Source: DATGMS01 sp040905145 (GTDB taxonomy: Bacteria > Bacteroidota > Bacteroidia > Cytophagales > Cyclobacteriaceae). From it: 64,000 bases of DNA. Where the stretch lies: positions 23,803-87,802 of the forward strand of contig JBBDSC010000188.1 of NCBI GenBank assembly GCA_040905145.1, read 5' to 3'. This document shows positions 1 to 9,700 of the stretch, piece by piece; the first letter of the stretch is position 1, and every line of letters begins with the position of its first letter. The position numbers and the translations under genes are program-made. Under the pieces are notes generated by a model that was given only the letters and a program-made list of their open reading frames with translations, searched no databases and was not told the DNA's origin.

Positions 1-584
1 GCATGGATCATTCTTTCCATTATTTTAAGAATACCATTCCTTCCTATCAACGTTTCCAATCTGGCATTTCCCCTCGAAAGCATATGGCCCATTTCCATGG
101 CATTTCCCCGGCCTCCTTTGAATATTTTGCCGTCATCTATCATTGCGCTTCCTATACCCGTGCCCATAGTGATAAAAAGAAAATCCCGTGAGGGATTGGA
201 GGTGCCATACTTGAGTTCCCCAACGGCTGCTGCACTTGCATCATTTTCAATATAAAAAGTGATATCGGGATATCTTTCTGAAAGACGGTGCTTCAAATTA
301 AATCCATTCAATTCAGGAATAGCAGGTATTTCCAGTGCGGTGGTCCTATCCTTGCTGATCAAGCCAGGAAGTCCTATGCCTACTTGGTTTACTTCCGGAT
401 ATTTGGCCAGGTATTTCCCCACCACTTCAAGGAAGCATTCATTAAATCCCCGTAGTTCCTCCCGATAACCTTTGGTGTCTTCTTTGTCAAATGAAATAAT
501 TTCCCCTTCACGGCTTACCAGCCCTACTTTAAGATGGGTCCCCCCTACATCAATACCCATAAAATGGTTCGACTGTTTATTCAT
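1..584 (-). CDS. ROK-family sugar kinase/regulator-like protein (3' end outside window)
   Basis: The visible 194 codons begin at the ATG at 584-582 and run off the left edge. The N-terminus carries the ROK/ASKHA phosphate motif DVGGTHLKVG, followed by a central IENDASAAAVGE segment (sugar-binding Asn-Asp) and a second phosphate loop, TMGTGIGSAM. ROK proteins are cytoplasmic kinases for glucose, N-acetyl sugars or related sugars, or repressors. No N-terminal helix-turn-helix is present, so a kinase is more likely than a repressor. After the EMGHM stretch, where many ROK proteins have a CxCGxxGC zinc motif, this protein has LSRGNARLETLIGR with no cysteine, a shorter variant. Substrate cannot be told from the sequence. 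Confidence 0.85.
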   Translation of the reverse strand, partial: MNKQSNHFMGIDVGGTHLKVGLVSREGEIISFDKEDTKGYREELRGFNECFLEVVGKYLAKYPEVNQVGIGLPGLISKDRTTALEIPAIPELNGFNLKHRLSERYPDITFYIENDASAAAVGELKYGTSNPSRDFLFITMGTGIGSAMIDDGKIFKGGRGNAMEMGHMLSRGNARLETLIGRNGILKIMERMIH

Positions 585-787
585 AATTTTACTTATAGGT
601 TTATTCTACTAAAGTAGCAAACAGATTGGCTTAGTTCCTAAATTCCTCAGAAAAGTCTTGAAATTTTTAATTCACGATTGGGCATGGAAAAAAGGTTTTT
701 CCATTACAAGTTAATTATTTTTCGATCAATTGTTTTGCATTTAACTATTTATTCGCTATTTTGGTAAACATATCAAACCAAACTACC

Positions 788-1147
788 ATGAAAATGCATC
801 CTAATGAATTATTCCTTTACTACAATCCAGGACAATCCGTGGATAAGCAGGCCAGGGCATACGCCCGGTCTGTCTCTAAAAATGTCAACGAGATAAACAT
901 ACAAAAGGAAAGGATAACCACTACGGGATGGAGAAATATTTTGGATAAATTAAACCTAAGAGCTAAGGATTTATTAAACAGATCCCACCCCGATTACCAA
1001 ACACATATCGCAGGCAAGACTTGGGATGATGAAAGTTGGCTTAATATTTTAGTAAACTTTCCGCACCTGGTTAAAGCGCCTATTGCTATCAAAAAGGACA
1101 AAGCAGTATTTTGTACCAGCCCATCGGAAGTATTAAAACTGAGTTAA
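788..1147 (+). CDS. ArsC/Spx-like thioredoxin-fold protein lacking the catalytic cysteine
   Basis: About 119 residues. The pattern resembles the arsenate-reductase-like (ArsC/Spx) family: an N-terminal beta strand ending in YYNPG, a central helical WRNILDKLNL segment, RAKDLLN, and a C-terminal HLVKAPIAI strand-turn with the family cis-Pro. The redox Cys that normally follows Asn-Pro (NPxCS) is missing; the protein reads NPGQSVDK. It therefore cannot work as a classical Cys-dependent arsenate reductase and may be a structural or regulatory relative. I chose the ATG at 788; an in-frame TTG at 761 would add nine residues. It converges on the CvfB gene, the two stop codons overlapping by 4 bp. 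Confidence 0.7.
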   Translation: MKMHPNELFLYYNPGQSVDKQARAYARSVSKNVNEINIQKERITTTGWRNILDKLNLRAKDLLNRSHPDYQTHIAGKTWDDESWLNILVNFPHLVKAPIAIKKDKAVFCTSPSEVLKLS

Positions 1148-1974
1148 CCAACCAGTTCAATTCCATTTTTCAGCAACTTGATTCTTTTGAGTTTATAGAG
1201 TTGCCCAATGGATTGCTTAAAGTGCTTTTTACTCATCCCAAGTAACTGTTTGATTTCTTCGGGGGATGATTTATCATGAAGGGGCAAAAACTTCTTATCT
1301 TTTAGGGAAGCTAAAATTTTTTCTGCCCCTTCTTCGTATTTTTGCCTCCCAAGTGGAGTGAGTTGAAGATCCAATTTACCGTCATCCCTTTTTTTCTTTA
1401 TAAATGCACGTTTCCGATCTCCAATTTGGATGTCTTCAAAAGTTTCGTTTTGGTAAATTATCCCCTCAAAGCTGCTTTCGATCAAAACTTTGTAACCTAA
1501 ATTCGTTTTATCAAAAATCAATACTTCTACTTCCTGTCCTTCCTCAAAGCCACGGGTATCATTAAGAAGGAAATCTTCATATTTCGCTACTCCTATTAAT
1601 CTATCTGTCTGGTGATCCACACATACCCGGATCAGGTGCTTCTCGCCCACTTCCATTTCCCTTGGCATTTCTGATTTTGGGACGAAAAGATCTTTTTGGA
1701 GGCCCCAATCCATAAAGGCCCCAAATTTGGCCAGTTCTTTGACTTCCATTACGGCAAATTCATCAACCAAGGCTTTAGGAGTATCTGTCACCGCTACAGG
1801 ACGATCTTCACTATCGGTGTATACAAACACTTCAATTTCATCCCCCTCACTTTCGTTTCCCTTCAAGTAGCTTTGAGGGAGTAATATCTCGCCACTCTCT
1901 TGAAGTGCTAAATATGCCCCATTGGGAGTAAATCTATTGATCAATAAACTGGTGATTTTTCCAAGTTCTTTCAT
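1144..1974 (-). CDS. CvfB-family S1-domain RNA-binding protein
   Basis: About 276 residues with consecutive S1-like OB folds: an N-terminal domain with GAYLAL, a second with FGAFMDWGLQKDLFVP (typical S1 core), a third with GYKVLIESSFEGIIYQNE, and a C-terminal winged-helix segment ending KRIKLLKNGIEL. This matches the CvfB/YitL family (conserved virulence factor B), cytoplasmic RNA-binding proteins of incompletely defined role. The ATG at 1974 is preferred over an in-frame TTG at 1998 because the conserved sequence begins at MKELGKI. It is divergent from the acyl-CoA dehydrogenase gene and convergent with the ArsC-like gene. Confidence 0.85.
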   Translation of the reverse strand: MKELGKITSLLINRFTPNGAYLALQESGEILLPQSYLKGNESEGDEIEVFVYTDSEDRPVAVTDTPKALVDEFAVMEVKELAKFGAFMDWGLQKDLFVPKSEMPREMEVGEKHLIRVCVDHQTDRLIGVAKYEDFLLNDTRGFEEGQEVEVLIFDKTNLGYKVLIESSFEGIIYQNETFEDIQIGDRKRAFIKKKRDDGKLDLQLTPLGRQKYEEGAEKILASLKDKKFLPLHDKSSPEEIKQLLGMSKKHFKQSIGQLYKLKRIKLLKNGIELVG

Positions 1975-2366
1975 GGCTGATGGCTGATTATCCTTCAAAT
2001 GATCCCAAAGTTACATAAATAAGATGCAAAACAACTCTTCAACCGCTTGCTTTTTCTCTCCTGACTTTTGCCAGGTCATGTCCTGAATCAGTTGACTTTT
2101 TCTTTGTCTTTTTGATCTCTTAAATGGCCTTCCATGCAAAGATTAAAACCGGGTAAAATTCATGATTATTAACCAATCCCTTACTGAACGACATTAATTA
2201 TTAATGATGAATAAGAAATTATAATAATTCTTGACTCATAATTCATAATTCCCCCTAACTTCACATCCAACATTAGATTGTGACCTTTCCAGAATAATTG
2301 CGGGCATTGTGGAGGTTGTATCCTCCCTTATTATCCTATTAATATTGCCTTTTAAAAGCAAATTTT
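1975..2366. other. AT-rich divergent intergenic region
   Basis: A 392-bp spacer between the divergent CvfB and 3-hydroxybutyryl-CoA dehydrogenase genes, with no credible reading frame. It is AT-rich, with interleaved AATTATTAAT/ATAATTC-type short repeats around 2195-2255, and should hold both promoters. I could not identify a convincing operator or RNA. Confidence 0.5.
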
Positions 2367-3263
2367 ATGCATCACTATGAAAACATCTCAGTAATAGGCT
2401 CTGGTACCATGGGGAATGGCATTGCCCATGCTTTTGCACAATTTGGACATCAGGTATCTCTTATTGATCTCAATGAAGAAGCGTTGGACAAGGCTTTACA
2501 GGCCATTGACGGAAATTTTGATAGACAAATATCAAAGGGATTATACACTGAACCAGAAAAAGAAAAGGCCTTAAAAAATATCAGCACTTATACTCAAATT
2601 GCTGATGGCGTAAAAAATGCCGACCTTGTAATCGAGGCCGCCACGGAAAATCTCGCCATTAAACTGGATATTTTCAGGGAGTTGGATAAGGTCTGTCCGG
2701 ATAAAACCATTCTCGCTTCCAACACCTCCTCCATTTCCATTACCAAGTTAAGTTCAGCCACCGATAGGCCCACAAAAGTAATCGGCATGCATTTTATGAA
2801 CCCCGTGCCCGTAATGAGGCTTGTGGAGGTAATCAGAGGTTTTTCAACCTCAGTTGAAGTTACTTCTTCCATCATGAACCTTTCCCGAAACCTGGACAAA
2901 GAACCTGTTGAGGTGAGGGATTATCCCGGATTTGTAGCCAATCGGATTTTAATGCCCATGATCAATGAGGCCGTTTATGCCTTATATGAAGGAGTGACCG
3001 GGGTTGAAGAAATCGATAAAGTCATGAAGCTGGGCATGGCCCATCCCATGGGGCCTTTGCAATTGGCGGATTTTATAGGACTTGATGTCTGCCTTGCTAT
3101 CCTGAGGGTATTGTATGAAGGTTTTGGCAACCCCAAATATGCTCCCTGCCCTCTTTTGATCAACATGGTGGAAGCAGGACAAAATGGCATCAAAAACGGT
3201 GAAGGTTTTTACGTATATACCAAAGGCAGTAAGGAGTTAATGGTGTCAAAAAGGTTTCCCTAA
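2367..3263 (+). CDS. hbd: 3-hydroxybutyryl-CoA dehydrogenase
   Basis: 298 residues, the usual length for the single-function short enzyme. It oxidises (S)-3-hydroxyacyl-CoA to 3-oxoacyl-CoA with NAD in the cytoplasm, in butyrate-type or fatty-acid/PHB metabolism. The N-terminal Rossmann fold has GSGTMG at 11-16, followed by acidic D34. The active site is HFMNPVPVM with the catalytic His at about 142, and the C-terminal dimerisation domain contains GFVANRILMPMINEA. It begins at the ATG at 2367. The gene stands alone on its strand and converges on the next gene with a 4-bp overlap of stop codons. The symbol could equally be given as paaH or mmgB. Confidence 0.9.
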   Translation: MHHYENISVIGSGTMGNGIAHAFAQFGHQVSLIDLNEEALDKALQAIDGNFDRQISKGLYTEPEKEKALKNISTYTQIADGVKNADLVIEAATENLAIKLDIFRELDKVCPDKTILASNTSSISITKLSSATDRPTKVIGMHFMNPVPVMRLVEVIRGFSTSVEVTSSIMNLSRNLDKEPVEVRDYPGFVANRILMPMINEAVYALYEGVTGVEEIDKVMKLGMAHPMGPLQLADFIGLDVCLAILRVLYEGFGNPKYAPCPLLINMVEAGQNGIKNGEGFYVYTKGSKELMVSKRFP

Positions 3264-3904
3264 ATCATTTTTCGTTTCAGCCAGTTGACAATGGCTATAT
3301 TGGTTTCTTCCTGAGGCTTGGCCAAAAGACGGTCAATCCTTTTGAGACTGCCCGAAATCATGATGTTTTCATACATTGGAAGACGGATGATTTTATACCC
3401 TGACAAACGGGAAATCATATCATATTGTACATCATTATAGGCGTTTAATTTCCAACCTGAAGCGCCGTTTCCGGATAAGTCACCAGCTTCCCCTGGCTTA
3501 CCAAAGCACCGGAGGGCCAATGGCGGACCTTCCCATATCCTTTCCTGGGTTCCTGCTTTCAAGCAGTCCCTCTCATAAGTCCTGCACAACCTCCTGTAAG
3601 CATCCACCCAAATAAAGGTAAACAGCTGATAGATGTCCATTTTAAAAGTATTTAACCTATACCTGTTAAAGTGGTTTTCGCCATCATATAAAAACAAGAA
3701 GCGGTCAATTTTAAAATCAAACTTAAGCTGGGTCAAATGAACAGGCTCGCCTATTCCTCCCAAAACCTCATAAACTTCCTTGAGCAGGTTATCGGCTTTT
3801 TTATCCAGTAATTTATTGTTGACAGCCAAAACAAATTCTTCTTCAGCGGGTATTTCTGCGGTTTCTAGTGCATTTAACAATGCCTTTACCTTTAAATGGT
3901 GCAT
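3260..3904 (-). CDS. Conserved-looking protein of unknown function
   Basis: 214 residues, soluble, with no signal peptide or membrane segment. The first half is helical and acidic; the centre has aromatic-rich FLFLYDGENHFNRYR and WVDAYRRLCRTYERDC stretches, followed by WEGPPLALRCFG and a C-terminal YKIIRLPMYENIM segment. The mix of YDGENHFNRYR with a late RLPMYE faintly recalls small nuclease-like folds, but I cannot identify catalytic residues and assign no function. It is a single gene, convergent with hbd. Confidence 0.55.
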   Translation of the reverse strand: MHHLKVKALLNALETAEIPAEEEFVLAVNNKLLDKKADNLLKEVYEVLGGIGEPVHLTQLKFDFKIDRFLFLYDGENHFNRYRLNTFKMDIYQLFTFIWVDAYRRLCRTYERDCLKAGTQERIWEGPPLALRCFGKPGEAGDLSGNGASGWKLNAYNDVQYDMISRLSGYKIIRLPMYENIMISGSLKRIDRLLAKPQEETNIAIVNWLKRKMI

Positions 3905-3943
3905 TTGGTATGGGATTAAATGATGGGGTATTTCAGAGGAAAC

Positions 3944-4138
3944 CTATACATTGGTCAGGTAAGATGTTGGATTATTTCCCGTCAACGTTGGAAGGTTATC
4001 CTCCGGAGCTATCCTTTCCTTAAGGTTTCCTTTAGAACCCGGGAAAGTGGTCCTGGTGGATATATCAATACCGATAATTAATAATATTATTAAAAAGATA
4101 ATCCCTATGATTATGAAAATTTTCTTGTTTCTGTTCAC
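3944..4138 (-). CDS. Small single-pass membrane protein
   Basis: 64 residues. A basic MNRNKK start is followed by a roughly 20-residue Ile/Leu-rich membrane helix (residues 7-25) and a polar tail containing STRTTFPGSKGNLKERI. The base order and the clean hydrophobic-then-polar split support a real gene rather than a chance frame. It lies 39 bp upstream of the unknown gene ending at 3260, same strand, so the two may be co-transcribed. Function unknown; an N-in tail-out topology is likely. Confidence 0.5.
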   Translation of the reverse strand: MNRNKKIFIIIGIIFLIILLIIGIDISTRTTFPGSKGNLKERIAPEDNLPTLTGNNPTSYLTNV

Positions 4139-4485
4139 ACTGGAATAACATTAAATTTATTTGCAATTCTTCCCTCTTATCCATTCCTGAACATACTAAA
4201 GAAGAACAGTAACAGGAATTGAATTATTTTTATTATTAAGCGTTATAAGAACGAAGCCCTACTTGGTTTTTCTTCAAAATTACAGGAAACCTCATTCATT
4301 TCACAGAAAATCCAGCAATAACTAAGCTCCTCCAAAAATTCATAGTAGTAAATGGACTAAGGTAAGCAGGTATTTCTCCTGCTTAAGGCCTAGCTTAACC
4401 ATACCTTTTAAAAATTTGCTAACTTGCAGGAAATTTCACCCCACAAATTTTACCAAATAAATAATTGATATTTTAAAACGAGTTT
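4139..4485. other. Intergenic leader region of the helicase gene with a hairpin
   Basis: A 347-bp spacer with no credible coding frame. It holds a perfect 8-bp inverted repeat, TAAGCAGG at 4363-4370 and CCTGCTTA at 4378-4385, with a 7-base loop. No T-run follows on either strand, so it is not an obvious terminator; it may be a 5' leader structure of the helicase mRNA about 100 bp upstream of the start. Confidence 0.4.
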
Positions 4486-5748
4486 ATGCAGTTTGAATCT
4501 TTGAATATAATTGAACCTATCCTAAAATCTTTAAAGCAAGAAGGTTATACTATCCCCACTCCTATTCAGGCACAGTCTATTCCAATAGTGCTACATGGAA
4601 CCGATCTTTTGGGATGTGCACAGACAGGAACCGGAAAAACCGCTGCTTTTGCCATTCCGATCTTACAACTATTGAACCAGAACAAGCAATATGGCAGAAA
4701 TAAACCCATCAGGAGCCTTATCGTCACCCCCACAAGGGAGCTGGCCATTCAAATCGAGGAAAGCTTCAGGTCATATGGGAGACATACAGGACTAAACAGC
4801 ACAGTGGTTTTTGGAGGAGTAAACCAAAACAAACAGGTCAATGCACTGAGATCAGGAGTGGACATCTTAATTGCCACCCCAGGGCGACTGCTTGATTTAA
4901 TGAATCAGGGAATTGTCAGCCTGAAACATATTGAGATTTTTGTTTTGGACGAAGCGGACAGAATGTTGGATATGGGTTTTATCCATGATGTCAAAAAACT
5001 ATTGTCCGCATTGCCCAAAAAGCGTCAGTCTCTGTTCTTTTCTGCCACAATGCCCCCCGATATTGTAAAACTGGCCAATACTATTCTTTATAATCCTTCC
5101 AAGGTAGAGGTGACCCCTGTTTCTTCAACTGCTGATACCATCCAACAATATGTTTACTTTGTTGACAAGGTCAATAAAAATTCTCTTTTGTTGCATATTC
5201 TGCAGGATCAAAACATAAAAACAGTATTGGTTTTTACACGGACCAAACATGGCGCAGACAAGGTGGTTAAATTTTTAGTAAAACATGGTGTTACTGCTGA
5301 AGCTATCCACGGCAATAAAGCCCAAAATGCACGGCAAAGGGCATTGAACAATTTTAAATCTCAAACCACCAGGGTACTGGTGGCCACGGACATTGCGGCA
5401 AGGGGTATTGATGTGGATGATCTGGAGTATGTGATCAACTATGAAATACCTAATATATCAGAAACTTATGTACATCGGATAGGCCGGACAGGGAGAGCAG
5501 GAGCCAATGGTACTGCGTTTAGCTTTTGCGATGCAGAAGAAAAACCTGATCTAAAGAATATTGAAAAACTAATTGGCAAGAAAATCCCTGTTATTGAAGA
5601 TCATCCATTTCCTTTGGTGAATACCAATCCAGAAAAAGAACCGAAGCGACAACAAAACAGAAGTCCACGTTCAAATAAATCCAAGCCTTTGGGTAATCAA
5701 AGAAGAAGTGATTGGCAGGGAAAGCCTAAAGGGAATAGAAGTAATTAA
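4486..5748 (+). CDS. rhlE: DEAD-box ATP-dependent RNA helicase, RhlE type
   Basis: 420 residues with all DEAD-box motifs: Q motif IPTPIQAQ (23-30), Walker A AQTGTGKT (45-52), PTRELA (82-87), DEAD (155-158), SAT (186-188) and HRIGRTGR (330-337). After the two RecA domains comes a short basic, Asn/Arg-rich tail (from about 375) typical of RhlE proteins that bind structured RNA. It unwinds RNA during ribosome assembly or cold adaptation in the cytoplasm. It starts at ATG 4486 after a long AT-rich leader and is followed 53 bp later by the NYN protein, which may be co-transcribed. Confidence 0.93.
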   Translation: MQFESLNIIEPILKSLKQEGYTIPTPIQAQSIPIVLHGTDLLGCAQTGTGKTAAFAIPILQLLNQNKQYGRNKPIRSLIVTPTRELAIQIEESFRSYGRHTGLNSTVVFGGVNQNKQVNALRSGVDILIATPGRLLDLMNQGIVSLKHIEIFVLDEADRMLDMGFIHDVKKLLSALPKKRQSLFFSATMPPDIVKLANTILYNPSKVEVTPVSSTADTIQQYVYFVDKVNKNSLLLHILQDQNIKTVLVFTRTKHGADKVVKFLVKHGVTAEAIHGNKAQNARQRALNNFKSQTTRVLVATDIAARGIDVDDLEYVINYEIPNISETYVHRIGRTGRAGANGTAFSFCDAEEKPDLKNIEKLIGKKIPVIEDHPFPLVNTNPEKEPKRQQNRSPRSNKSKPLGNQRRSDWQGKPKGNRSN

Positions 5749-5801
5749 TAAGTCATTTTTTGTAATCGATTCAATAATTCTTCTACTTAAATATTCGATA
5801 T

Positions 5802-6545
5802 ATGGCAACAGATCTGAAATTAGCGGTATTGATAGATGGGGATAATATCCCTTCAGCCTATGTAAAAGAAATGATTCAAGAAATCGCCAAATACGGCAAT
5901 CCCACCATTAAGAGAATTTATGGGGACTGGACAAAACCAAATCTTGCGAGATGGAAAAACCTGCTTTTGGAAAATGCCATTACGCCCATCCAACAGTATG
6001 GGTATACAACAGGAAAAAATGCCACTGACTCTGCCATGATCATTGATGCCATGGATATCCTTTATTCTGAAAAGGTGAACGGGTTCTGTTTGGTATCCAG
6101 TGATAGCGATTTTACGCGATTGGCCACCCGCTTAAGAGAAGCCGGAATGAAGGTTTTTGGAATTGGTGAAAAGAAAACTCCCGAACCATTCATCGTGGCC
6201 TGTGATAAATTTATTTACATAGAAATTCTAAAAAACACCTCCAAAGAGGGGCTTTCGGGAACAACAACATACGAGGATGTTAAAAAGGATGAAACAGAGA
6301 AAATCACTCCCAAAGTCATTAAGCTTATCTCCACCACCATTGACGATTTGGGTGATGAAGAGGGATGGGCATTTTTAGGGGACGTCGGTAACCTTCTTCA
6401 AAAAAAGCAGCCTAACTTTGACTCCAGAAACTATGGCTATTCCAAGCTTACCCCATTAATTAAATCCATAGATAAATTCGAAATCGAGGATAGGGAAAAC
6501 CAGAAAGGAAAATTTAAGCTTATATATGTTAGAAACCGAGCATGA
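5802..6545 (+). CDS. NYN (PIN-like) ribonuclease-type protein with OST-HTH/LOTUS domain
   Basis: 247 residues. The N-terminal NYN domain (about 1-140) shows the acidic catalytic pattern: LIDGDN near residue 12, TDSAMIIDAMD, and SSDSDF; these Asp residues coordinate metal in PIN-like nucleases. A polar linker leads to a C-terminal winged-helix OST-HTH/LOTUS-like domain (about 170-245; EGWAFLGDVGNLL, YGYSKLTPLI) that binds RNA. The family is widespread and presumed to act on RNA. It follows the RhlE-type helicase on the same strand, which fits a role in RNA turnover by context only. Confidence 0.85.
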   Translation: MATDLKLAVLIDGDNIPSAYVKEMIQEIAKYGNPTIKRIYGDWTKPNLARWKNLLLENAITPIQQYGYTTGKNATDSAMIIDAMDILYSEKVNGFCLVSSDSDFTRLATRLREAGMKVFGIGEKKTPEPFIVACDKFIYIEILKNTSKEGLSGTTTYEDVKKDETEKITPKVIKLISTTIDDLGDEEGWAFLGDVGNLLQKKQPNFDSRNYGYSKLTPLIKSIDKFEIEDRENQKGKFKLIYVRNRA

Positions 6546-6562
6546 GAATGTTCCCACACACC

Positions 6563-6658
6563 GGCATGTGCCAAAAAGCTAACCAAAAGGATCACAAAAG
6601 CTTGCCCTAAGGTTCCACAAAGCCTTCTTCATGTTATCTTTGTGCACCTGGTGGTTAG
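6563..6658 (+). repeat. Dispersed intergenic repeat, copy 1
   Basis: A roughly 95-bp non-coding stretch that matches the reverse complement of 23947-24038. Shared blocks are AGGATCACAAAAG, TTCCACAAAGCCTTCTT and GTGCACCTGGTGGTTA, separated by small indels. The two copies lie in intergenic DNA 17 kb apart in opposite orientation. Similar CACAAAG-rich repeats occur between genes of many Bacteroidota genomes; no coding content is visible. Confidence 0.7.
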
Positions 6659-6701
6659 TATAGTAAATGCATTCAAAAGCCTGGCCCTTTAAAATTAAAT
6701 T

Positions 6702-6741
6702 AAACCTCCAAGCAACGTAAAGTTCGCCTGGAGGTTTTTTT
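6702..6741. terminator. Factor-independent terminator
   Basis: A 9-bp perfect stem, AAACCTCCA (6702-6710) pairing with TGGAGGTTT (6729-6737), followed by a T-run to 6741. It sits between the convergent NYN gene and the giant minus-strand gene, and with A residues upstream it can serve both directions. Confidence 0.8.
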
Positions 6742-6751
6742 ATTATCCTTA

Positions 6752-9700
6752 TTATGGCTTAATAATTAGCCTCAGCTGCTCGATCATTTCATTTTCACTA
6801 AATAAGCTGATCAAGTATACCCCTTGCGCCATGTCGGATAGAGGCAGGTAATAGTTGCCATCAACTTTTCTCACCTCTGATGGAAAAAATTGATGGACCA
6901 GTTGTCCGTCCATATTGTGAACCAGGATATTTTTCAGATTAATTTCCCTGTTTATGGAAAGATTGGTTGCCGTTTTTGCAGGATTGGGATAAAGGGTAAT
7001 TGTCAAATTCCCTTTTTCGAATACGTCTTTACCTTCTATTGCTTTCCCATTGCCTGTTTCAGAACTGATCCTAAATTGGGAGGAGTCAGCAGTGTTATTG
7101 GCAATACTTTCTATAGATATTCCCGAAATGCTCACATTGTTTTCCGTTGCGGACATGGTGATATCCAGCACTCCGTCGCTTACTTCAACATTTTTAAAGG
7201 TCAATTCGGTAGGTTGGTTGGAGCCCTCCACGAAAATATCAAAATCATCCTTCACCAATATCCCTTCCATGCTGATGTCAAACACCCGGTTTCCAGCTGT
7301 AGCCGAAGGCCCTTTCCAGCCGAACCATAGTTCGTTGTGGTGTGTCCGGACCCTATAGCTGCCGTTAGGAAGGGGAATAGTATATTCAAAAGTCTTTCCG
7401 GTACGCTCTGTCTGATAAAGTGGCTCACTGCTTGCTGAAGTGTTGGTATAAGTGCCGGAACTGCTGTAATAGGAACCGAAATTAGCATCCCCAAAATAGC
7501 TCTGCCCATTAAATGGCACATCTGACTCACTGCCCGTGTTCAGATAGAGCGAAAACTCTTCCTGTAAAACCGTGATCTCTACCGTCTCAGAATCGGAGTC
7601 TCCCCATATTCCTTCCACGGTCAGGGTAACCGGATAAATTCCAGGTTGATCAAAGGTATGTGATGGATCAGCCTCCGAAGAGGTGGATCCGTCCCCGAAA
7701 TCCCAGTGATGACTGATATTTCCCGTAGAGCCACTGCCCGTAAAGTCCACCGTTAAAGGGGCAGGGCCTTCCTGCACTGAGGAACTTATTGCTGCCATTA
7801 CAGGCTCATTTTCTGTCCCGGAGCCTGTTATTGTTATCGCTGATATGCTCACATAGTTTGCCGATGCGGACATGTTGATGTTCAGCACCCCATCAGTCAC
7901 CTCTATGTCCTCAAAGGTCAATACGGTAGGTTGGTTGGAACCCTCCTCAAAAATATCAAAATCATCCTTCACCAATATCCCTTCCATGCTGATGTCAAAC
8001 ACCCGGTTTCCAGCTGTAGCCGAAGGCCCTTTCCAGCCGAACCATAGTTCATTGTGGTGCGTCCGGACGGTATAGCTGCCGTTACTAAGAGGAATAGCAT
8101 AATCTAGGGTCTGCCCGCTACGCTCCGTCTGATACAGGGGCTCACTGCTTGCAGATGTGTTGGTATAAGTGCCGGAACTGCTGTAGTAGGAACCGAAGTT
8201 GATATCGCCCAAATAAGCCTGCTCATTAAAAGACTCACTTGCCTCACTGCCCGTGTTCAGGTAGAGGGAAACCTCTTCTTGTTCTTCCTCCTGTAAAACC
8301 CTCACCTCCACTGTCGCAGTGTCCAAATCACCGGTTTCCTCCTCCACGATTAAAGTAACCAGGTAATCACCCTGTTGGGCAAAGGTATGTGATGGATCAG
8401 CCTCCGTAGAAGTAGAGCCTTCCCCAAAATCCCAATAATAGCTTACAATATCCCCTATAGAGCTACTGCCCGTGAAATTAACCGGCAATGGTGCCAAACC
8501 TTTTAGTTCCGAGGCAGAAATCAATGCTATTGGACTGATATCCAATGGTCTTTGATTGATAATGGATATCCCAGAAATTGAGGCATTATTAGCTGATGCA
8601 ATTAATCCCAGGTTCAACTCCCCATCAGAGACTTCTATATCTTTAAATGTCAAAATGGTCGGTTGGTTTGAATTTTCAGTATACAGATCAAAATCATCTT
8701 TGACCAATGTACTTTCTATTAGAATGTCAAACACCCTTTTCCCCGGACCCTCCTCCATATCTCCTTGACCGAACCACAATTCATTGTGGTGGGTTTTAAT
8801 GGTATAAATACCATTGGGCAAGGGGATAGCATAATTGAAGTTTTTTGAAGTCCGTTCTGTACGGAATAGAGGCAAAGAACTAGCTGAAGAGTTGGTATAG
8901 GTGTTGCTGGTACTGTAATAACTGTTGAATTTCTGATCTCCCTGAAATGTCCCACCCTCAAACTCCACGTCCTCCATACTTCCTGAATTGAAGAAAAGTG
9001 AAGTCTGTTGATAAACCCCCTCCCCTACCAGCTGGATTTCTTTGGAAGAAGATTTTCCATAGTCAATTTTCAATACAGCTGTAGGTTCCTGTTTTGAACC
9101 AATATATTCAAGTTCTAACTCATGAACAGTATTAGCTTTTAATAATCCGTTGTTGATATTTCCTGATTTTATTACAAAATCCAATGCATTATCCCCTGTG
9201 ATGTTGATCGATCTTATAAAGATGCCCTGATTTCCATCCTGAATATTAAGCTTCACAGGGGAAATAATTCCATTTTTAATTAAAACTACATCATCTGTCT
9301 CCATCTTACTGGCTATACTTGGAGATCCCTCTGGTTGATCCGTGCCAAAAAACTCCATGTTTTTCTGATTTCCGCCACCCCTTACCGGCGAGCCGCCAAG
9401 GACATATAAACCATTTCCTGATACAATACCCTGGGTACCATGTCTTGCATGCTTCAGGCTATCTATCGTAGACCAGGTCTTCAATAAAGGATCATACATT
9501 TCCGTAACGGACAGTGCCGACGTAGAGCCAGGGACTTCTCCACCAGCTATCAAAAGCTTTTCCTTAAATTTTGCTACAATAGCGGCAGCCCTGGGTGTTG
9601 GGAGGTTTAGTTCTGGTGGTAAGGTGGACCAGGTTTTGGTATTGAAATCATATACATCGACTTCTGGAATAACTGGACCAAATGTCCCGCCGGTACCACC

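Noticed and set aside
2190..2260. Possible AT-rich replication-origin or CRISPR-like repeats
   Set aside because: Short irregular AT repeats without conserved spacing or iterons.
7050..8075. Plus-strand open frames antisense to the giant gene with repeated sequences
   Set aside because: They mirror the repeated malectin coding units on the other strand and have no signals of their own.
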